NCBI GenBank assembly: GCA_016124935.1 | Contig: WGMS01000007.1 | Location: forward strand, 178,472-242,471 | Direction of reading: 5' to 3' | Length of the DNA stretch: 64,000 nt | From: a bacterium | Lineage (GTDB): Bacteria > Cyanobacteriota > Vampirovibrionia > Obscuribacterales > Obscuribacteraceae | In this document: positions 37,234 through 47,763 of the stretch, one piece after another | How positions within the stretch are numbered: the first letter of the stretch is position 1 | Layout of the letters: every line of letters begins with the position of its first letter | Notes under the pieces: model-generated | What the model saw: the letters and a program-made list of their open reading frames with translations, nothing else | What the model was told of the DNA's origin: nothing | Database searches by the model: none | Program-made: the position numbers and the translations under genes

Positions 37234-38403
37234 TTATTTCGAGTTTGTGGCGGTAGAGAGATTGTCAAATAGTTCCGGCGCGACTTCTTTTATGAGTTGA
37301 GCTTTGACAGCGCCGCTGAAGCTGGTCAACTCTGCTCCCTGCTTGTTCTTGAAGCGCATGGAGACAACGCCCACTACTTTGCCCCTTCTATTGACCAGGG
37401 GCCCGCCGCTCATGCCGGTAGTGACCGAAGCGTCGACTTGCAGTGTCTTGGGGGTGACTCGGCTGATTCTGCCTGTGTTGAAAGTCGGGGCGAAGTATTT
37501 TGACGAATCTTCATCGAGGGCATCGGACGCCGTCGGATAGCCAATTGCCTGAATCTCCTGGCCTTCGGAGGGTGATATCGTATCCAGTTCTATCGGAGTA
37601 ACTCTGGCTTTTTTCACTACAAGAATCGCCAGGTCCGGTCTGCCGTTCTGGCAAGCTTTGTAGAGAGAAGCCTGAAGTGGGCGCTGGGTAGCGAGACCGG
37701 GTGGGTGGAGGAAGTAGCCGGTTTCGAAAACAGGCATTGACTCTTTTGAATATTTATTGAATAGAGCGCGCCCTTGTTCGGTCTGGGGTGAAAGATAGGT
37801 CTGATAGCAGTCCCAGATTCCATCTACTGTTTGGGAATACATCACCCTTTCGGCGGTATTGAGCTCTTGTTTCGCCGAAGGCAGGCTCACAATAGTTCTC
37901 AACCTCGAGAAACGCTCTTCTACATCTCCGCCCGAGGCGGTCTGTTCAGCATACAGTCTCATCGCCGCAAAGAATTTTTTGCAGTTGTCCATTACTTCCA
38001 GATGACTTGCCACCACATGGTGGTTGGTGACGAAATAAGTATCGCCGCCCCGACTGATGACCACCGGAAAGGATGTGCCGAATCCAACCACGCGATAGCC
38101 GAAATCCTTGTCATAGGCGGCAAAGACCGGGCGTCTGTATTTGGGAGAAAAATCCGATAGCATGGCGAAGCTGCCGTCTTTCAGTTTTATCTTCATAGCA
38201 ACGTTTATATGATAGACCCGAGCTTTGAGCTCCCTGTCTATTTGCTCCCAGGACTTTGCCTGACTAAAGGCAGGTGGTCCGGACCAGGCGGAGAGGATAA
38301 GGAATGCTGCCGCCATGGCGGTGGCGGCGAGGAGCTTATTTGAATTTTTCAAGTAATCAAAAATCATCTTAATTACTGATTCTACTCGGCTATCGATCTT
38401 CAA
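37234..38403 (-). CDS. Trypsin-like serine protease, secreted
   Basis: YFVTNHHVVASH and TTGMSGGPLVNRRGKVVGVVS motifs; N-terminal hydrophobic segment. Confidence 0.82.
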   Translation of the reverse strand: MKIDSRVESVIKMIFDYLKNSNKLLAATAMAAAFLILSAWSGPPAFSQAKSWEQIDRELKARVYHINVAMKIKLKDGSFAMLSDFSPKYRRPVFAAYDKDFGYRVVGFGTSFPVVISRGGDTYFVTNHHVVASHLEVMDNCKKFFAAMRLYAEQTASGGDVEERFSRLRTIVSLPSAKQELNTAERVMYSQTVDGIWDCYQTYLSPQTEQGRALFNKYSKESMPVFETGYFLHPPGLATQRPLQASLYKACQNGRPDLAILVVKKARVTPIELDTISPSEGQEIQAIGYPTASDALDEDSSKYFAPTFNTGRISRVTPKTLQVDASVTTGMSGGPLVNRRGKVVGVVSMRFKNKQGAELTSFSGAVKAQLIKEVAPELFDNLSTATNSK

Positions 38404-39895
38404 AGCAAACTTCCAGCTCGAATGTGCGCTTCCAGGGGAAGCTCACCCTCAGGTTGCCGGGTTCGAATCCCATGGATTGACCGATTCTGCCCAAATAGGG
38501 GCTTATCAACTGAGCCAGTTTGTCTATGGAGGCTTCAGCATCCAGCTGGCTGCGAACCTGAGATTGATAAGCCCAGTCATCGGCCAGTCTGGTAAATAGT
38601 GATTTTTGAAATGCTCTATCTGTTATCTGGTTGCGTCTATTAGTGCGAACCGAATGCATCCTGGCTATTCCCAGGGCGAGGGCCGAACCTACCGAATTGC
38701 CGGTGGTGTTCCAGCCTGCATAGCCCACCAGTTTGCCCACCAGATCCTTCCTTTTGAGCAATTCTTCCACAAGAATAGGATCGGAGCCGTTGGCATAGGC
38801 GACATCGCAGAGGACGCAGGGAGTGGTGGCTCTTTCCAGGCTGGCAATGGTAGCTGCTACCTGCTCTCCGGTTTCAAGCTGCCTTAAATCCGGGCTTCCG
38901 GGCAGAAGAATATGGTCTCCCTGGATGTCGCCGCCGTGGACTATTACCGTCAGATCGATATTGTTCGGGTGCGCTCCGGTGAAGTCATTGACCTGGTGTA
39001 TCGAGAGCGCCTCTAAATTGGCCGAGATGGTCTCTCCGATACTCTGACCTTCATAGCGACTGCTGCAATCGACGGCGGATTCCGGACTGTAGATCACCCT
39101 GGCCCTGACCTCGGCATTCGATTCTTTGAGGCGGTTTCCTATCCACATGGCGAACAGAGCCGAGAGCACTTCATCGGCACCGGGATAACAGCGCACCCGG
39201 CCGTTCAGTTTCTGGTCCTGGGCTCTGGCGATAAGTTTCTCTTTCTCCAGCACGTTCAAACCGAGCTGGCCGGAATCATCGACACTCATGATCAATTGGT
39301 CGATGATGCCTTCTTCCACCAGGTTGATGATCTCGTTATTGATCTGGAAATTGCGAAAGCGGGTGTCCAGATAATCGGTCCTTATCTCTTCGGGAATTCG
39401 TTTTTCGTAGGATTCGAGAATACCCTGATCTACCGAACTGCCTTTCAACATTCTGTACATCACTGTCGACCAGGCGAAGATCTCTCGACCGTAACGCGCC
39501 CAGTACTGTTTCTCTTCTGTGTTGTCGTAGTTGTCCGAGATCCGCATGATGCTGGTCTGGGCGTAGATCTTTAGACCGTTTTTGCTCTTCTGCTTCCACT
39601 TCTTTATATTGGCGAGACGTTTCGATATGGTGGCGAGATTGTCTTCGCAGCGCCGTGAAGTTATAAGCCCGCCATATAGCAAACTGTCCAGTCCGACCAT
39701 CAAGACTTCGGGCTGGGTTTTTTGAATAGCGTTGTTGACCCAGCCAAATAGCGAATCTATCTGGGCGGCATGAAACAGGGAGCCCATTAAGGAACGCGGC
39801 GGCACCACCACATCGATGCCGGCTGTATTGGCAACCATGCATGGATAGACATAGGTGACAGGTCGGTCGTCTAGAGGAATGAGAAGTACACTCAT
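38390..39895 (-). CDS. DUF4127 family protein
   Basis: LLIPLDDRPVTYVYPCMVANTAGIDVVVPP, VGLDSLLYGGLITSRR, GYAGWNTTGNSVGSALALG. Confidence 0.85.
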   Translation of the reverse strand: MSVLLIPLDDRPVTYVYPCMVANTAGIDVVVPPRSLMGSLFHAAQIDSLFGWVNNAIQKTQPEVLMVGLDSLLYGGLITSRRCEDNLATISKRLANIKKWKQKSKNGLKIYAQTSIMRISDNYDNTEEKQYWARYGREIFAWSTVMYRMLKGSSVDQGILESYEKRIPEEIRTDYLDTRFRNFQINNEIINLVEEGIIDQLIMSVDDSGQLGLNVLEKEKLIARAQDQKLNGRVRCYPGADEVLSALFAMWIGNRLKESNAEVRARVIYSPESAVDCSSRYEGQSIGETISANLEALSIHQVNDFTGAHPNNIDLTVIVHGGDIQGDHILLPGSPDLRQLETGEQVAATIASLERATTPCVLCDVAYANGSDPILVEELLKRKDLVGKLVGYAGWNTTGNSVGSALALGIARMHSVRTNRRNQITDRAFQKSLFTRLADDWAYQSQVRSQLDAEASIDKLAQLISPYLGRIGQSMGFEPGNLRVSFPWKRTFELEVCFEDR

Positions 39896-39915
39896 GGGTC
39901 TGATATGGCTCCTGC

Positions 39916-40719
39916 CTAAGGTTGTCCTGTGCTGAGACTGGCACCCTGGGTGCGCTGACTCAAGGGAATGGCTGAATCAGGGACTATTCTAATCCCTTTC
40001 TTCTGGGGAAGATCGCCTGCCATGAAGACCCCGTTTTTCGCTCCGTTCTCGCTGTTTGCCGCCACGGTCTCCGCAAATGCGGTATCTCTCATATCCTCTT
40101 CTTGCCAGATAGCCGCTTCGAAGAAAAGTTGCTGACCAATCAAATCTCCTTCTATAGGAGTGCCGATGTAGATCTCTAAAATTCCGCTTTCAGGAATTTT
40201 GCCCACGGCGACAACTTTTCGATCCGGACCGAGGCGTACTTTGTGTCCCATAACGGGCTTAGAGCCCGAATCTCTATCGGCCATGGCCAGGGCTACTTTC
40301 GAGCCGGCTTTCCCTTTGATTACAAACTTGGCCGATTTACCTATCGTCATTCGCTCGGGCAGGTAAATTCTTGCAGGGACTAACTTTCGGCTCAGGGAAA
40401 GGCGGGAAGAGAGGCTGGCAATATCGTTGTTGCGGGGGGCGAGCGAAATCGTTCCCAGGGGAGAATCTCCCTTGGGCTGGATGATCGATTGTCTGGCTTC
40501 TTCTTTTCGGCGTGCCGCATTTTCGAGGGATGCGCCGCTAAAAGGGGTCTTCATCGTTTTAAGAAGATTCGGCGGACCGTAGCACTCGTCCTGCGCTCCG
40601 TCATTATCTGTCGCCACCCCGGGTAGGACACCCAGGCAGGCGCTTATAATCAGGGCAGGAATTATCGACGACTGGCGCATATCTGAATTAATGACCCCAC
40701 GGCTCCCTAAAAGTTTCAT
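39916..40719 (-). CDS. Hypothetical secreted protein
   Basis: 267 aa with signal peptide-like N-terminus. Confidence 0.6.
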   Translation of the reverse strand: MKLLGSRGVINSDMRQSSIIPALIISACLGVLPGVATDNDGAQDECYGPPNLLKTMKTPFSGASLENAARRKEEARQSIIQPKGDSPLGTISLAPRNNDIASLSSRLSLSRKLVPARIYLPERMTIGKSAKFVIKGKAGSKVALAMADRDSGSKPVMGHKVRLGPDRKVVAVGKIPESGILEIYIGTPIEGDLIGQQLFFEAAIWQEEDMRDTAFAETVAANSENGAKNGVFMAGDLPQKKGIRIVPDSAIPLSQRTQGASLSTGQP

Positions 40720-40789
40720 CCGGACGGAATGAACACCATGTATGCTTTAGGTAGGCCTAATACTATCACCAGCATGGGTTTCTGAATAC

Positions 40790-41107
40790 TTGAAAACAGC
40801 CAATGAGAATAAAAAGGGTGAAATTGCCGGGGCTTGTGCCGATGCTTCGGATGTAGCGCGTCTTCCTCTGGTTTCATCGAGGGATTTTGTTAAGTGGCTT
40901 AAAGAGCAGCTTCCCCTGGTCAACTGTCTTTTCGTGGCCTTGAGTCTTCATGTCGTTCTCATCCCGGTGCTCTGGATCATGGGTTGGGCCCTGCCCTGGC
41001 CCCGACCGCCCGTGATCACCACGGTGATTGAATATGATCTGACCAACTGGCCCCGGGTGGCGAAACCGAAAAAAGTCTTTCAGCTGGTCGACCCGGACCT
41101 GAATTGA
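40790..41107 (+). CDS. Hypothetical single-TM protein
   Basis: 105 aa, TTG start, one TM segment. Confidence 0.5.
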   Translation: MKTANENKKGEIAGACADASDVARLPLVSSRDFVKWLKEQLPLVNCLFVALSLHVVLIPVLWIMGWALPWPRPPVITTVIEYDLTNWPRVAKPKKVFQLVDPDLN

Positions 41108-41389
41108 TTTATTAATGTATATGCGATGTATTCAAAATAAGATCGTTAAGGAAATTTTTTGTGCGCTTTTTCCGGTAGATAAAAACGAATAATAGCTAGG
41201 GTTGATAGATCCTTTTGTGCTTCGATCTGGTGGCACATGCATATCCCCGGGGGCGACAGGGGATATGGTTTTATCCTCGAGTGGATCCGGTGTCGATTTA
41301 GTATCCTGAGAGATCATCAACATGCCGCTGTGCCGCTTTTTTAGATTTCGACGCGGTGCCTTTTGCTCCTTACGGAGGAATCAATCTCA

Positions 41390-44038
41390 ATGCCAAGTTC
41401 CAGCTCTAAAGGAAATATCTGGGTTTTTCCCCAGGCATTCACCGTGCCTGAAGCAATCAAAGAGCTGGTCTCCGGAGACGAAGTGCTTGCCAGTCTTCTG
41501 GTTCAAAGAGGCTATGATACAGAGGAGAAGGCCAGGGAATTTCTCGACCCGGATACTTCTTACAAGCCTACCAGTCCGATGGAGCTTCCTGATGTCGACA
41601 AAGCGGTCAGGAGAATAACCGAGGCTATACAGAAAAGTCAGCATATCACTGTATATGGTGATTACGATGTAGACGGTGTTACCGGAACATCGGTACTGCT
41701 TTCGGTGTTGAGGGAATTGGGCGCGGACGTCGACTTTTATATTCCCAATCGCATGTCTGAGGGTTATGGTCTCAATCTAAAGGCGGTAAGCATACTAGCC
41801 AGTAAGCATAAGACCAAGCTGATTATCACTTGCGATTGCGGAGTATCAAATTTTGCGGAGATCAATTTTGCAAAGTCTCTGGGTGTGGACACCCTTGTTC
41901 TAGATCATCACACCATGCCGGAGATCATGCCTCCTGCGGTAGGAATAGTTCATCCCAAGCTGCTTGATTCTGAACATCCTCTTTATGATCTGCCCGGTGT
42001 GGGTGTTGCCTACAAAGTCTGCGAAGCGCTCCTTGCCGACAACGGCAAGGCCGAAAAGGCGGACGATCTGATTGATCTGGTCACCATGGGCATGATCGCC
42101 GATCTGGTTCCACTGGTGCGTGAGAATCGATATTTAGTTCGAATCGGGCTTAAAAAGCTGATTGAGACCAAAAGAGTCGGGCTGCAGGCTTTGTTAGGTC
42201 AGGTCCGGCAACAGAAGAGCACCGACCTGGTCGGATTTGGGATCGCACCCAGAATAAACGCAGCCGGTAGGCTTTCCGACGCCACCAAGGCGGTGGAGTT
42301 GATGACCACGGAGGACCCCGTAAGAGCCGAAGAGATAGCCGACGAACTTCAAAAAGAGAACGTGCGCAGGCAAGAGCTGTGCGAGAAGATTTTTCTCGAA
42401 GCCGACGCCAGGGTCTCTGCCGATGCCAATCTTGCTTCCAAGAAGTGTATCGCGATCTATGATGCGGGTTGGCACCACGGTGTGGTAGGCATAGTGGCAT
42501 CCCGGCTGGTGGAAAAGTATCATCGTCCTGTGTTCATCGGCCAGTTGGATAGAGAGGAAGGTATTGTAAAAGGCTCCGCCCGTGGTGTCAGTCAGATTGA
42601 TCTCTGGGAGGTTCTTAAAGATAACGAGCATCTTCTCACCAAGTGGGGCGGTCACAAGATGGCCGCCGGATTCGCAACAGAAGCCGATCGAGCCGATAAA
42701 CTCATGAAAGGTCTGGTCGCGACCTGTAACCGGATGCTTGCCGGCAAGCCCCTTGCCGGGATTGTCAGCATCGATTTTGTCGCCCAGCCTGAAGTTGTGA
42801 ATCTAGACCTGGCCAGAGATCTTCTCAAGCTGGCACCATTTGGAATGGGTAACAAAAAGCCGCGTCTTTGCATGACCAACCTGACTTGTTCCGATACCCG
42901 TCCTCTGGGCAAAGAGCAGAAACATTCCAGGATAATGGTCAAAGGAGATGATCAGGAGTTCGAGTGCGTACTCTGGAACAGCAAGGGTTGTGTGCCGGAA
43001 GTCGGTCAGACCATGGACATAGCCTTCACCCCGGAGGTCAATCACTTCAATAATCGTGATCGTCTGCAACTGGTGCTCGCCGACTGGCGCAGCCCGGGCC
43101 GGATTGATCTGACCAGAGAAGAGGCATTCGAGAAGCTGGATTCTCTGAATATTCCTGCTTCCGAAGAGAAGGAGGAAGTGAAAACCCAGGAGACCATGGA
43201 CTTCTCTCCCACCGCTTCTTCCGAGCAGAGCGAGGACCGCAAAGAGAGCAAGAGTCTGATCGAGTCTCTTTCTCTTCCGACCAGGGAATTGAAACAACCC
43301 GCCAAACAGAGCTGGAAAGATCTGCGCGGACATGAAGCGCCCACCGATCTTCTGGAGCGCGCCGTTTCCAAGCTTCAAGACAAACTGGTTATCTTCTGCG
43401 AAGCGGAGCAGGCTTCTGCCATCAAAATGCTTGATAGAACAGATATGAAGCCCTCCGAGAACCTGATGCTCTGGCAGTATCCGCCATCCCAGGAGGTCTT
43501 TCAGGAATTGCTCGCCCGGGTCGCTCCTGCCAATATCTATTTAATTGGTCATGCACCGGCCAGTTTCGATGAGCCGCGCGCGTTTCTGAAACGCTTGTTC
43601 GGACTGGTTCGATTTGCGATCAATCAAAGAGATGGTCAGATATCCGGCGAAAAACTGACTGCCCTCATGGCATCCGATAAGTTGTCGGTAGCTCTTGGCC
43701 TGGCAGTTTTAAGGAAAGCTAATATGGTCGACTGGTTTGCCGAAGAAGGAATGATTAATCTGGACCTGCTCGGTGATACGCCGGGTAGACTGGATGATTG
43801 TCAGGAATTCGAACAGCTTTCGAAGAGGCTTTCTGAAATCAAGAGCTTCAGGCATTGGTGTCGAGATTCAGCCATAAAAGATATACAATTGGCTCTTGTT
43901 AAAAACGGTGTCCTTCTTCAGAAAGATTCTGTCGAAGAGGCAGCCGGTGTCGAAGCGGTCAACAGGAAGATGAGTCAAGATTATGGTAATGCAGACGGAA
44001 AAAATCGAGCCCCGGGAGTTGGAGCTGCCCCTCAGTGA
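41390..44038 (+). CDS. recJ: Single-stranded-DNA-specific exonuclease RecJ
   Basis: VYGDYDVDGVTGTSVL, CDCGVSN, LVLDHHTMPE, GFGIAPRINAAGRLSDA, HHGVVGIVASRLVEKYHRP, GGHKMAAGFA; ATG at 41390 with GGAGG upstream. Confidence 0.93.
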   Translation: MPSSSSKGNIWVFPQAFTVPEAIKELVSGDEVLASLLVQRGYDTEEKAREFLDPDTSYKPTSPMELPDVDKAVRRITEAIQKSQHITVYGDYDVDGVTGTSVLLSVLRELGADVDFYIPNRMSEGYGLNLKAVSILASKHKTKLIITCDCGVSNFAEINFAKSLGVDTLVLDHHTMPEIMPPAVGIVHPKLLDSEHPLYDLPGVGVAYKVCEALLADNGKAEKADDLIDLVTMGMIADLVPLVRENRYLVRIGLKKLIETKRVGLQALLGQVRQQKSTDLVGFGIAPRINAAGRLSDATKAVELMTTEDPVRAEEIADELQKENVRRQELCEKIFLEADARVSADANLASKKCIAIYDAGWHHGVVGIVASRLVEKYHRPVFIGQLDREEGIVKGSARGVSQIDLWEVLKDNEHLLTKWGGHKMAAGFATEADRADKLMKGLVATCNRMLAGKPLAGIVSIDFVAQPEVVNLDLARDLLKLAPFGMGNKKPRLCMTNLTCSDTRPLGKEQKHSRIMVKGDDQEFECVLWNSKGCVPEVGQTMDIAFTPEVNHFNNRDRLQLVLADWRSPGRIDLTREEAFEKLDSLNIPASEEKEEVKTQETMDFSPTASSEQSEDRKESKSLIESLSLPTRELKQPAKQSWKDLRGHEAPTDLLERAVSKLQDKLVIFCEAEQASAIKMLDRTDMKPSENLMLWQYPPSQEVFQELLARVAPANIYLIGHAPASFDEPRAFLKRLFGLVRFAINQRDGQISGEKLTALMASDKLSVALGLAVLRKANMVDWFAEEGMINLDLLGDTPGRLDDCQEFEQLSKRLSEIKSFRHWCRDSAIKDIQLALVKNGVLLQKDSVEEAAGVEAVNRKMSQDYGNADGKNRAPGVGAAPQ

Positions 44039-44576
44039 AGAGAGAAGCAAGTGGTTGATGAGCACCGTCCGGGATGTCCCGGATTTCCCCAAAGAAGGGA
44101 TTATGTTCAAAGATATAACCACTCTTCTGAAAGATCCCACCGCTCTTACTTTCGCCATCGATGCTCTCACCGAAAAATGCAGAGCCTTGAAACCCGATGT
44201 CATTGTCGGCATCGAATCCCGTGGCTTCATCATGGCACCGGCCATCGCCCGCAATCTCGGTATCGGCTTTGTGCCGGTGCGTAAGCCGGGAAAGCTCCCT
44301 GCCAGAACCGCTCGTCTTGAGTATGAACTGGAATACGGCACCGACGCCCTGGAAGTTCATCTTGATGCGGTGGAGCCCGGTGAAAGAGTCGTTATAATCG
44401 ACGATCTGCTTGCCACCGGCGGTACCGCCAGGGCAGCCCATGATCTGCTGAAAGATCTGAAAGCAAAAGTGGTTGGTCTCGGATTTATCATCGAGCTGGA
44501 CTTTTTAGATGGCCGTAAGAAGTTCGACCAATCTGAAGAAGCTTTAGAGATATTCTCGCTCTTGCACGTCAACTAA
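43983..44576 (+). CDS. apt: Adenine phosphoribosyltransferase
   Basis: RDVPDFPKEGIMFKDITTLLKD, GIESRGFI, GFVPVRKPGKLP, VVIIDDLLATGGTARAA. Confidence 0.95.
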   Translation: MVMQTEKIEPRELELPLSEERSKWLMSTVRDVPDFPKEGIMFKDITTLLKDPTALTFAIDALTEKCRALKPDVIVGIESRGFIMAPAIARNLGIGFVPVRKPGKLPARTARLEYELEYGTDALEVHLDAVEPGERVVIIDDLLATGGTARAAHDLLKDLKAKVVGLGFIIELDFLDGRKKFDQSEEALEIFSLLHVN

Positions 44577-45427
44577 CTATAGGAGCCATCCTGGCTTCTT
44601 ATGCTGATCTCGCCGGCACGCAAAAGACGTGTGCCGGCACCATCTCTGGTTTTGACCAACAAAGCGCCGCTTTCGTCTATGTCGAGCGCTGTTCCTTCGA
44701 GGTCGCCACTGCTGGTTTTGATCTCTTTGCCCAGGGTGACCGATGCCGCTCTCCATTCATCCAAGAGAATGGCTTGATCATCCGCTTCTATGCGCTCATA
44801 AATAGACTCTATCTGATAGCACAGTTCAGCGGCCAGCTCGATGGTATCGATAGTGGTGCCATCACCCAGGGCATCTTCCAGATAAATCGCTTTTTCCGCT
44901 ATCTCTTCCGGCAGTGTTCCCGGAGGATGCTTTATATTGATGCCGATCCCGATCACAAGGGCTCTGGAGAACCGTCCTGTTTCGGAGGTTTTGCCGCCCA
45001 CCGGCAGCTCTACCAAAATGCCGCCGGCTTTTCTTCCGTTATAAATAAGGTCATTCACCCACTTTAGGCCCAGCTCCAGTCCGGTCACCGCCTGTACCGC
45101 CCTTTTGACCGCCACTCCCAGGCAGAGAGTGATCACCGGCAACTCTGAGATGTTTTTAGTGGGACGAAGCAGAGTGCTCAGATAAAGACCGGAATCGGGG
45201 GCAGAGACCCAGGCCCTGCCCAGGCGACCGCGACCGGCAGTCTGTTCCCTGGCAATAATAGTGGTCCCTTCGGGGGCACCTTCTCTTGCCAGGGCGGCAA
45301 GCCGGTTATTGGTAGAGTCTATAGATGCCAGATATTCGTTGGCGCCAGAATTCGGCCGACCGACCACCCTGGTTTTGAGCGCCTGTTCGAAGTCAAAGAG
45401 CCGCTTCTTTTCCTCTTCGCCGGCCAT
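44573..45427 (-). CDS. birA: Biotin--[acetyl-CoA-carboxylase] ligase
   Basis: IDSTNNRLAAL, REQTAGRGRLGRAWVSAPDSGLYLS, LKWVNDLIYNGRKAGGILVE, GIGINI. Confidence 0.92.
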   Translation of the reverse strand: MAGEEEKKRLFDFEQALKTRVVGRPNSGANEYLASIDSTNNRLAALAREGAPEGTTIIAREQTAGRGRLGRAWVSAPDSGLYLSTLLRPTKNISELPVITLCLGVAVKRAVQAVTGLELGLKWVNDLIYNGRKAGGILVELPVGGKTSETGRFSRALVIGIGINIKHPPGTLPEEIAEKAIYLEDALGDGTTIDTIELAAELCYQIESIYERIEADDQAILLDEWRAASVTLGKEIKTSSGDLEGTALDIDESGALLVKTRDGAGTRLLRAGEISIRSQDGSYS

Positions 45428-45435
45428 AGACAGGA

Positions 45436-45852
45436 TCAGGCTTTGCTGACGGTGGTGGCTATCTCTTTGGGACCGACCATGAGCTTGTGAATCGGGCACT
45501 TGTCTGCGATTCTTTTCAGATCTTCGATCTCGTCTTCGCTCAGGTCGCCGACAAGCTCAATCTCTCGCACGATGCGTGGCATAGAGCGGCTCGGATTTTC
45601 CGGATCTTCGGTCTTTTCTTCTTTGAGGGCGATTGTCACTTTGTCGAGCTTGTAGCCTTTTCTTTTGGCGTACATTTGCACTGTTATAGAAGTACATGCC
45701 CCAAGGGAGCTCAGCATCAACTGGTGCGGATTCGGACCTTTCTCCTCTCCGCCCAGGTCCTGGGATACGTCGGAGAGCAGGTTGAAAGGCCCTGCATTGA
45801 TCTCCTGGGTATAGTTCTTGTCGGTGGACGCTTTAACAATCACATCTGCCAT
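45436..45852 (-). CDS. OsmC-family protein
   Basis: GGEEKGPNPHQLMLSSLGACTSITVQMYAKRKG, DKCPIHKLM. Confidence 0.87.
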   Translation of the reverse strand: MADVIVKASTDKNYTQEINAGPFNLLSDVSQDLGGEEKGPNPHQLMLSSLGACTSITVQMYAKRKGYKLDKVTIALKEEKTEDPENPSRSMPRIVREIELVGDLSEDEIEDLKRIADKCPIHKLMVGPKEIATTVSKA

Positions 45853-45945
45853 GGTCGAACTCCGCCTCATTTTTAGTAGGATCTTGATGGTATTTGCTTG
45901 ACATTGGCTTGTATATTTCAGAGCAACGATGATTTACTTTGTTTG

Positions 45946-46494
45946 ATGTTTCAGATCGATACCGAACGCATGATTTTGAGAGATTGGCAACCTGGCGATT
46001 TCGCCGACGCCTGTCTCTATGCCGCCGATCCGGAGGTCTCCAAATACATGGAATGGGGACCGAATTCGGAGCGCGAGACCAGGGATTTTGTCTATGGCGC
46101 TATCCATAGCGCTCGCGAGAAGCCTCGCCGTGCTTATGAACTGGCCGTCGAGCTCAAGACCGAGAAAAAGGTGATTGGCGGCATTGGCCTGGCTATTAAA
46201 GATCCGGGCTATTCCACCGGATTTCTAGGCTATGCCTTCAATCGCCATTATTGGGGTCGGGGGCTATGCTCGGAGGCTGCGCTCGAGATGTTGCGCTTCG
46301 GATTCGAAAATCTGGATCTGCATCGGGTTTTCGCCACCTGCGACACCCGCAATGACGGCTCTCGTCGAGTTCTGGAGAAGTCGGGCATGCGCAGAGAGGC
46401 GCACTTTCTAGAGGACAGCCATATAAAAGGCGCCTGGCGCGATTCTTATCTGTATGCCATTCTCAAACGGGAGTGGCTTATCAGGGTAGTTTAA
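45946..46494 (+). CDS. GNAT-family N-acetyltransferase (RimJ/RimL-like)
   Basis: TERMILRDWQPGDFADACLYAADPEVSKYMEW, LGYAFNRHYWGRGLCSEAALEMLRFGFENLDLHRVFATCDTRN. Confidence 0.88.
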   Translation: MFQIDTERMILRDWQPGDFADACLYAADPEVSKYMEWGPNSERETRDFVYGAIHSAREKPRRAYELAVELKTEKKVIGGIGLAIKDPGYSTGFLGYAFNRHYWGRGLCSEAALEMLRFGFENLDLHRVFATCDTRNDGSRRVLEKSGMRREAHFLEDSHIKGAWRDSYLYAILKREWLIRVV

Positions 46495-46885
46495 AAGGAT
46501 CGAAATCTATTAACGCCGCTTTTTGAATCAGGGCGGTAGTTGCCCTGGATATGGCAAGCCTCGGGTCGGGCTCTTTTTTATCGATAGCTTTTTCCGAAGA
46601 AATGGCAGGAGCCAGATCGTCCTCATTCAAAAATACCGAATCGTCTCCTTCTCGCTGCTCCACAAAAATGTTGGTCTTCAGGGAGGCGTTGGAGCAACGG
46701 GGATCGCCGCAGTTACAGCCTGGCTTATCCGGCGTCAGTCCTGCTTGACTCATTATCTCAGCCAGGGATTTTGCCGAGTTTTTTTTCGATTGCCTGGTAA
46801 GGTCGGTCTTCGCCGGCGCCGGTGAAAGGGGCAGGCGATAGATATCGAAGCTTATCTCTAAATGCTTAGAAAACGAGGAGGACAT
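46481..46885 (-). CDS. Hypothetical protein with Cys cluster
   Basis: 134 aa; PGCNCGDPRCSNAS. Confidence 0.5.
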   Translation of the reverse strand: MSSSFSKHLEISFDIYRLPLSPAPAKTDLTRQSKKNSAKSLAEIMSQAGLTPDKPGCNCGDPRCSNASLKTNIFVEQREGDDSVFLNEDDLAPAISSEKAIDKKEPDPRLAISRATTALIQKAALIDFDPFKLP

Positions 46886-47007
46886 ATTTGTTTTTTTTGA
46901 ATACGACAGGGGACCTTCGATATTAGTCCTAATTTGTGAAGTTTTGGTGCCGCGAAGGTTTTGTATAATGCCCGGAGCTTCCCTCTTAGTGGATTTCTTG
47001 TCTGTCG

Positions 47008-47763
47008 ATGTCAGCTTCTTCCGTGGCGAGAGCCGCTGCCAGAATTAAGAACGCGAAACGCCTGGTCGTATTGACCGGCGCCGGTGCCTCGAAAGAGAGC
47101 GGTATTCCGACTTTCAGGGACGCGCTCACCGGTCTCTGGGCTAATTACAATCCCGAAGAGCTGGCGACCCCGGAAGGGTTTCAGCGCAATCCTTCCCTGG
47201 TATGGCAGTGGTATGACTGGCGCCGACAGCAGCTTCTGGAGGTGCATCCTAACAAAGGGCACTATGCCATAGTCGAGCTTGAGGAATTGGTAGAACATCT
47301 TGCCGTGATCACCCAGAATGTGGACGGTCTTCATCAAAGAGCCGGTTCAAAAGATGTGGTGGAGCTGCATGGTTCCATAGAGCGTTTTAGTTGTTTCGAT
47401 CAAAGACATCCCATGAAGGATATCGAGTTCGGTCTTGCCGAGCCTCCTTTATGTGCTTATGGCAACTGTCGATCTAAGTTGCGACCGGACGTGATCTGGT
47501 TCGGCGAAGCGCTGCCTGAAGCGGCCATATCGAGAGGTTTTGTCGAATGCGAAGAGGCCGATGTCATTCTTGTGGTCGGCACCTCCGGTATTGTGCAGCC
47601 GGCTGCCTCTCTGCCTTTTGCCGGTAAGAGGCGAGGCGCTTTTTTAGTAGAGGTCAACCCGGAAGAGAGTGCGCTTACCGACGCCTGTGATCTTTTTCTA
47701 AAAGGACCGGGTGGAGAAGTGCTGCCTGCCTTGATAGAAGCGATCAAAAAAATGGAGCTCTGA
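47008..47763 (+). CDS. cobB: NAD-dependent protein deacylase (sirtuin)
   Basis: VVLTGAGASKESGIPTFRD, TQNVDGLHQRAGSKDVVELHGS, LRPDVIWFGEALPE, VVGTSGIVQPAASLP. Confidence 0.9.
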   Translation: MSASSVARAAARIKNAKRLVVLTGAGASKESGIPTFRDALTGLWANYNPEELATPEGFQRNPSLVWQWYDWRRQQLLEVHPNKGHYAIVELEELVEHLAVITQNVDGLHQRAGSKDVVELHGSIERFSCFDQRHPMKDIEFGLAEPPLCAYGNCRSKLRPDVIWFGEALPEAAISRGFVECEEADVILVVGTSGIVQPAASLPFAGKRRGAFLVEVNPEESALTDACDLFLKGPGGEVLPALIEAIKKMEL

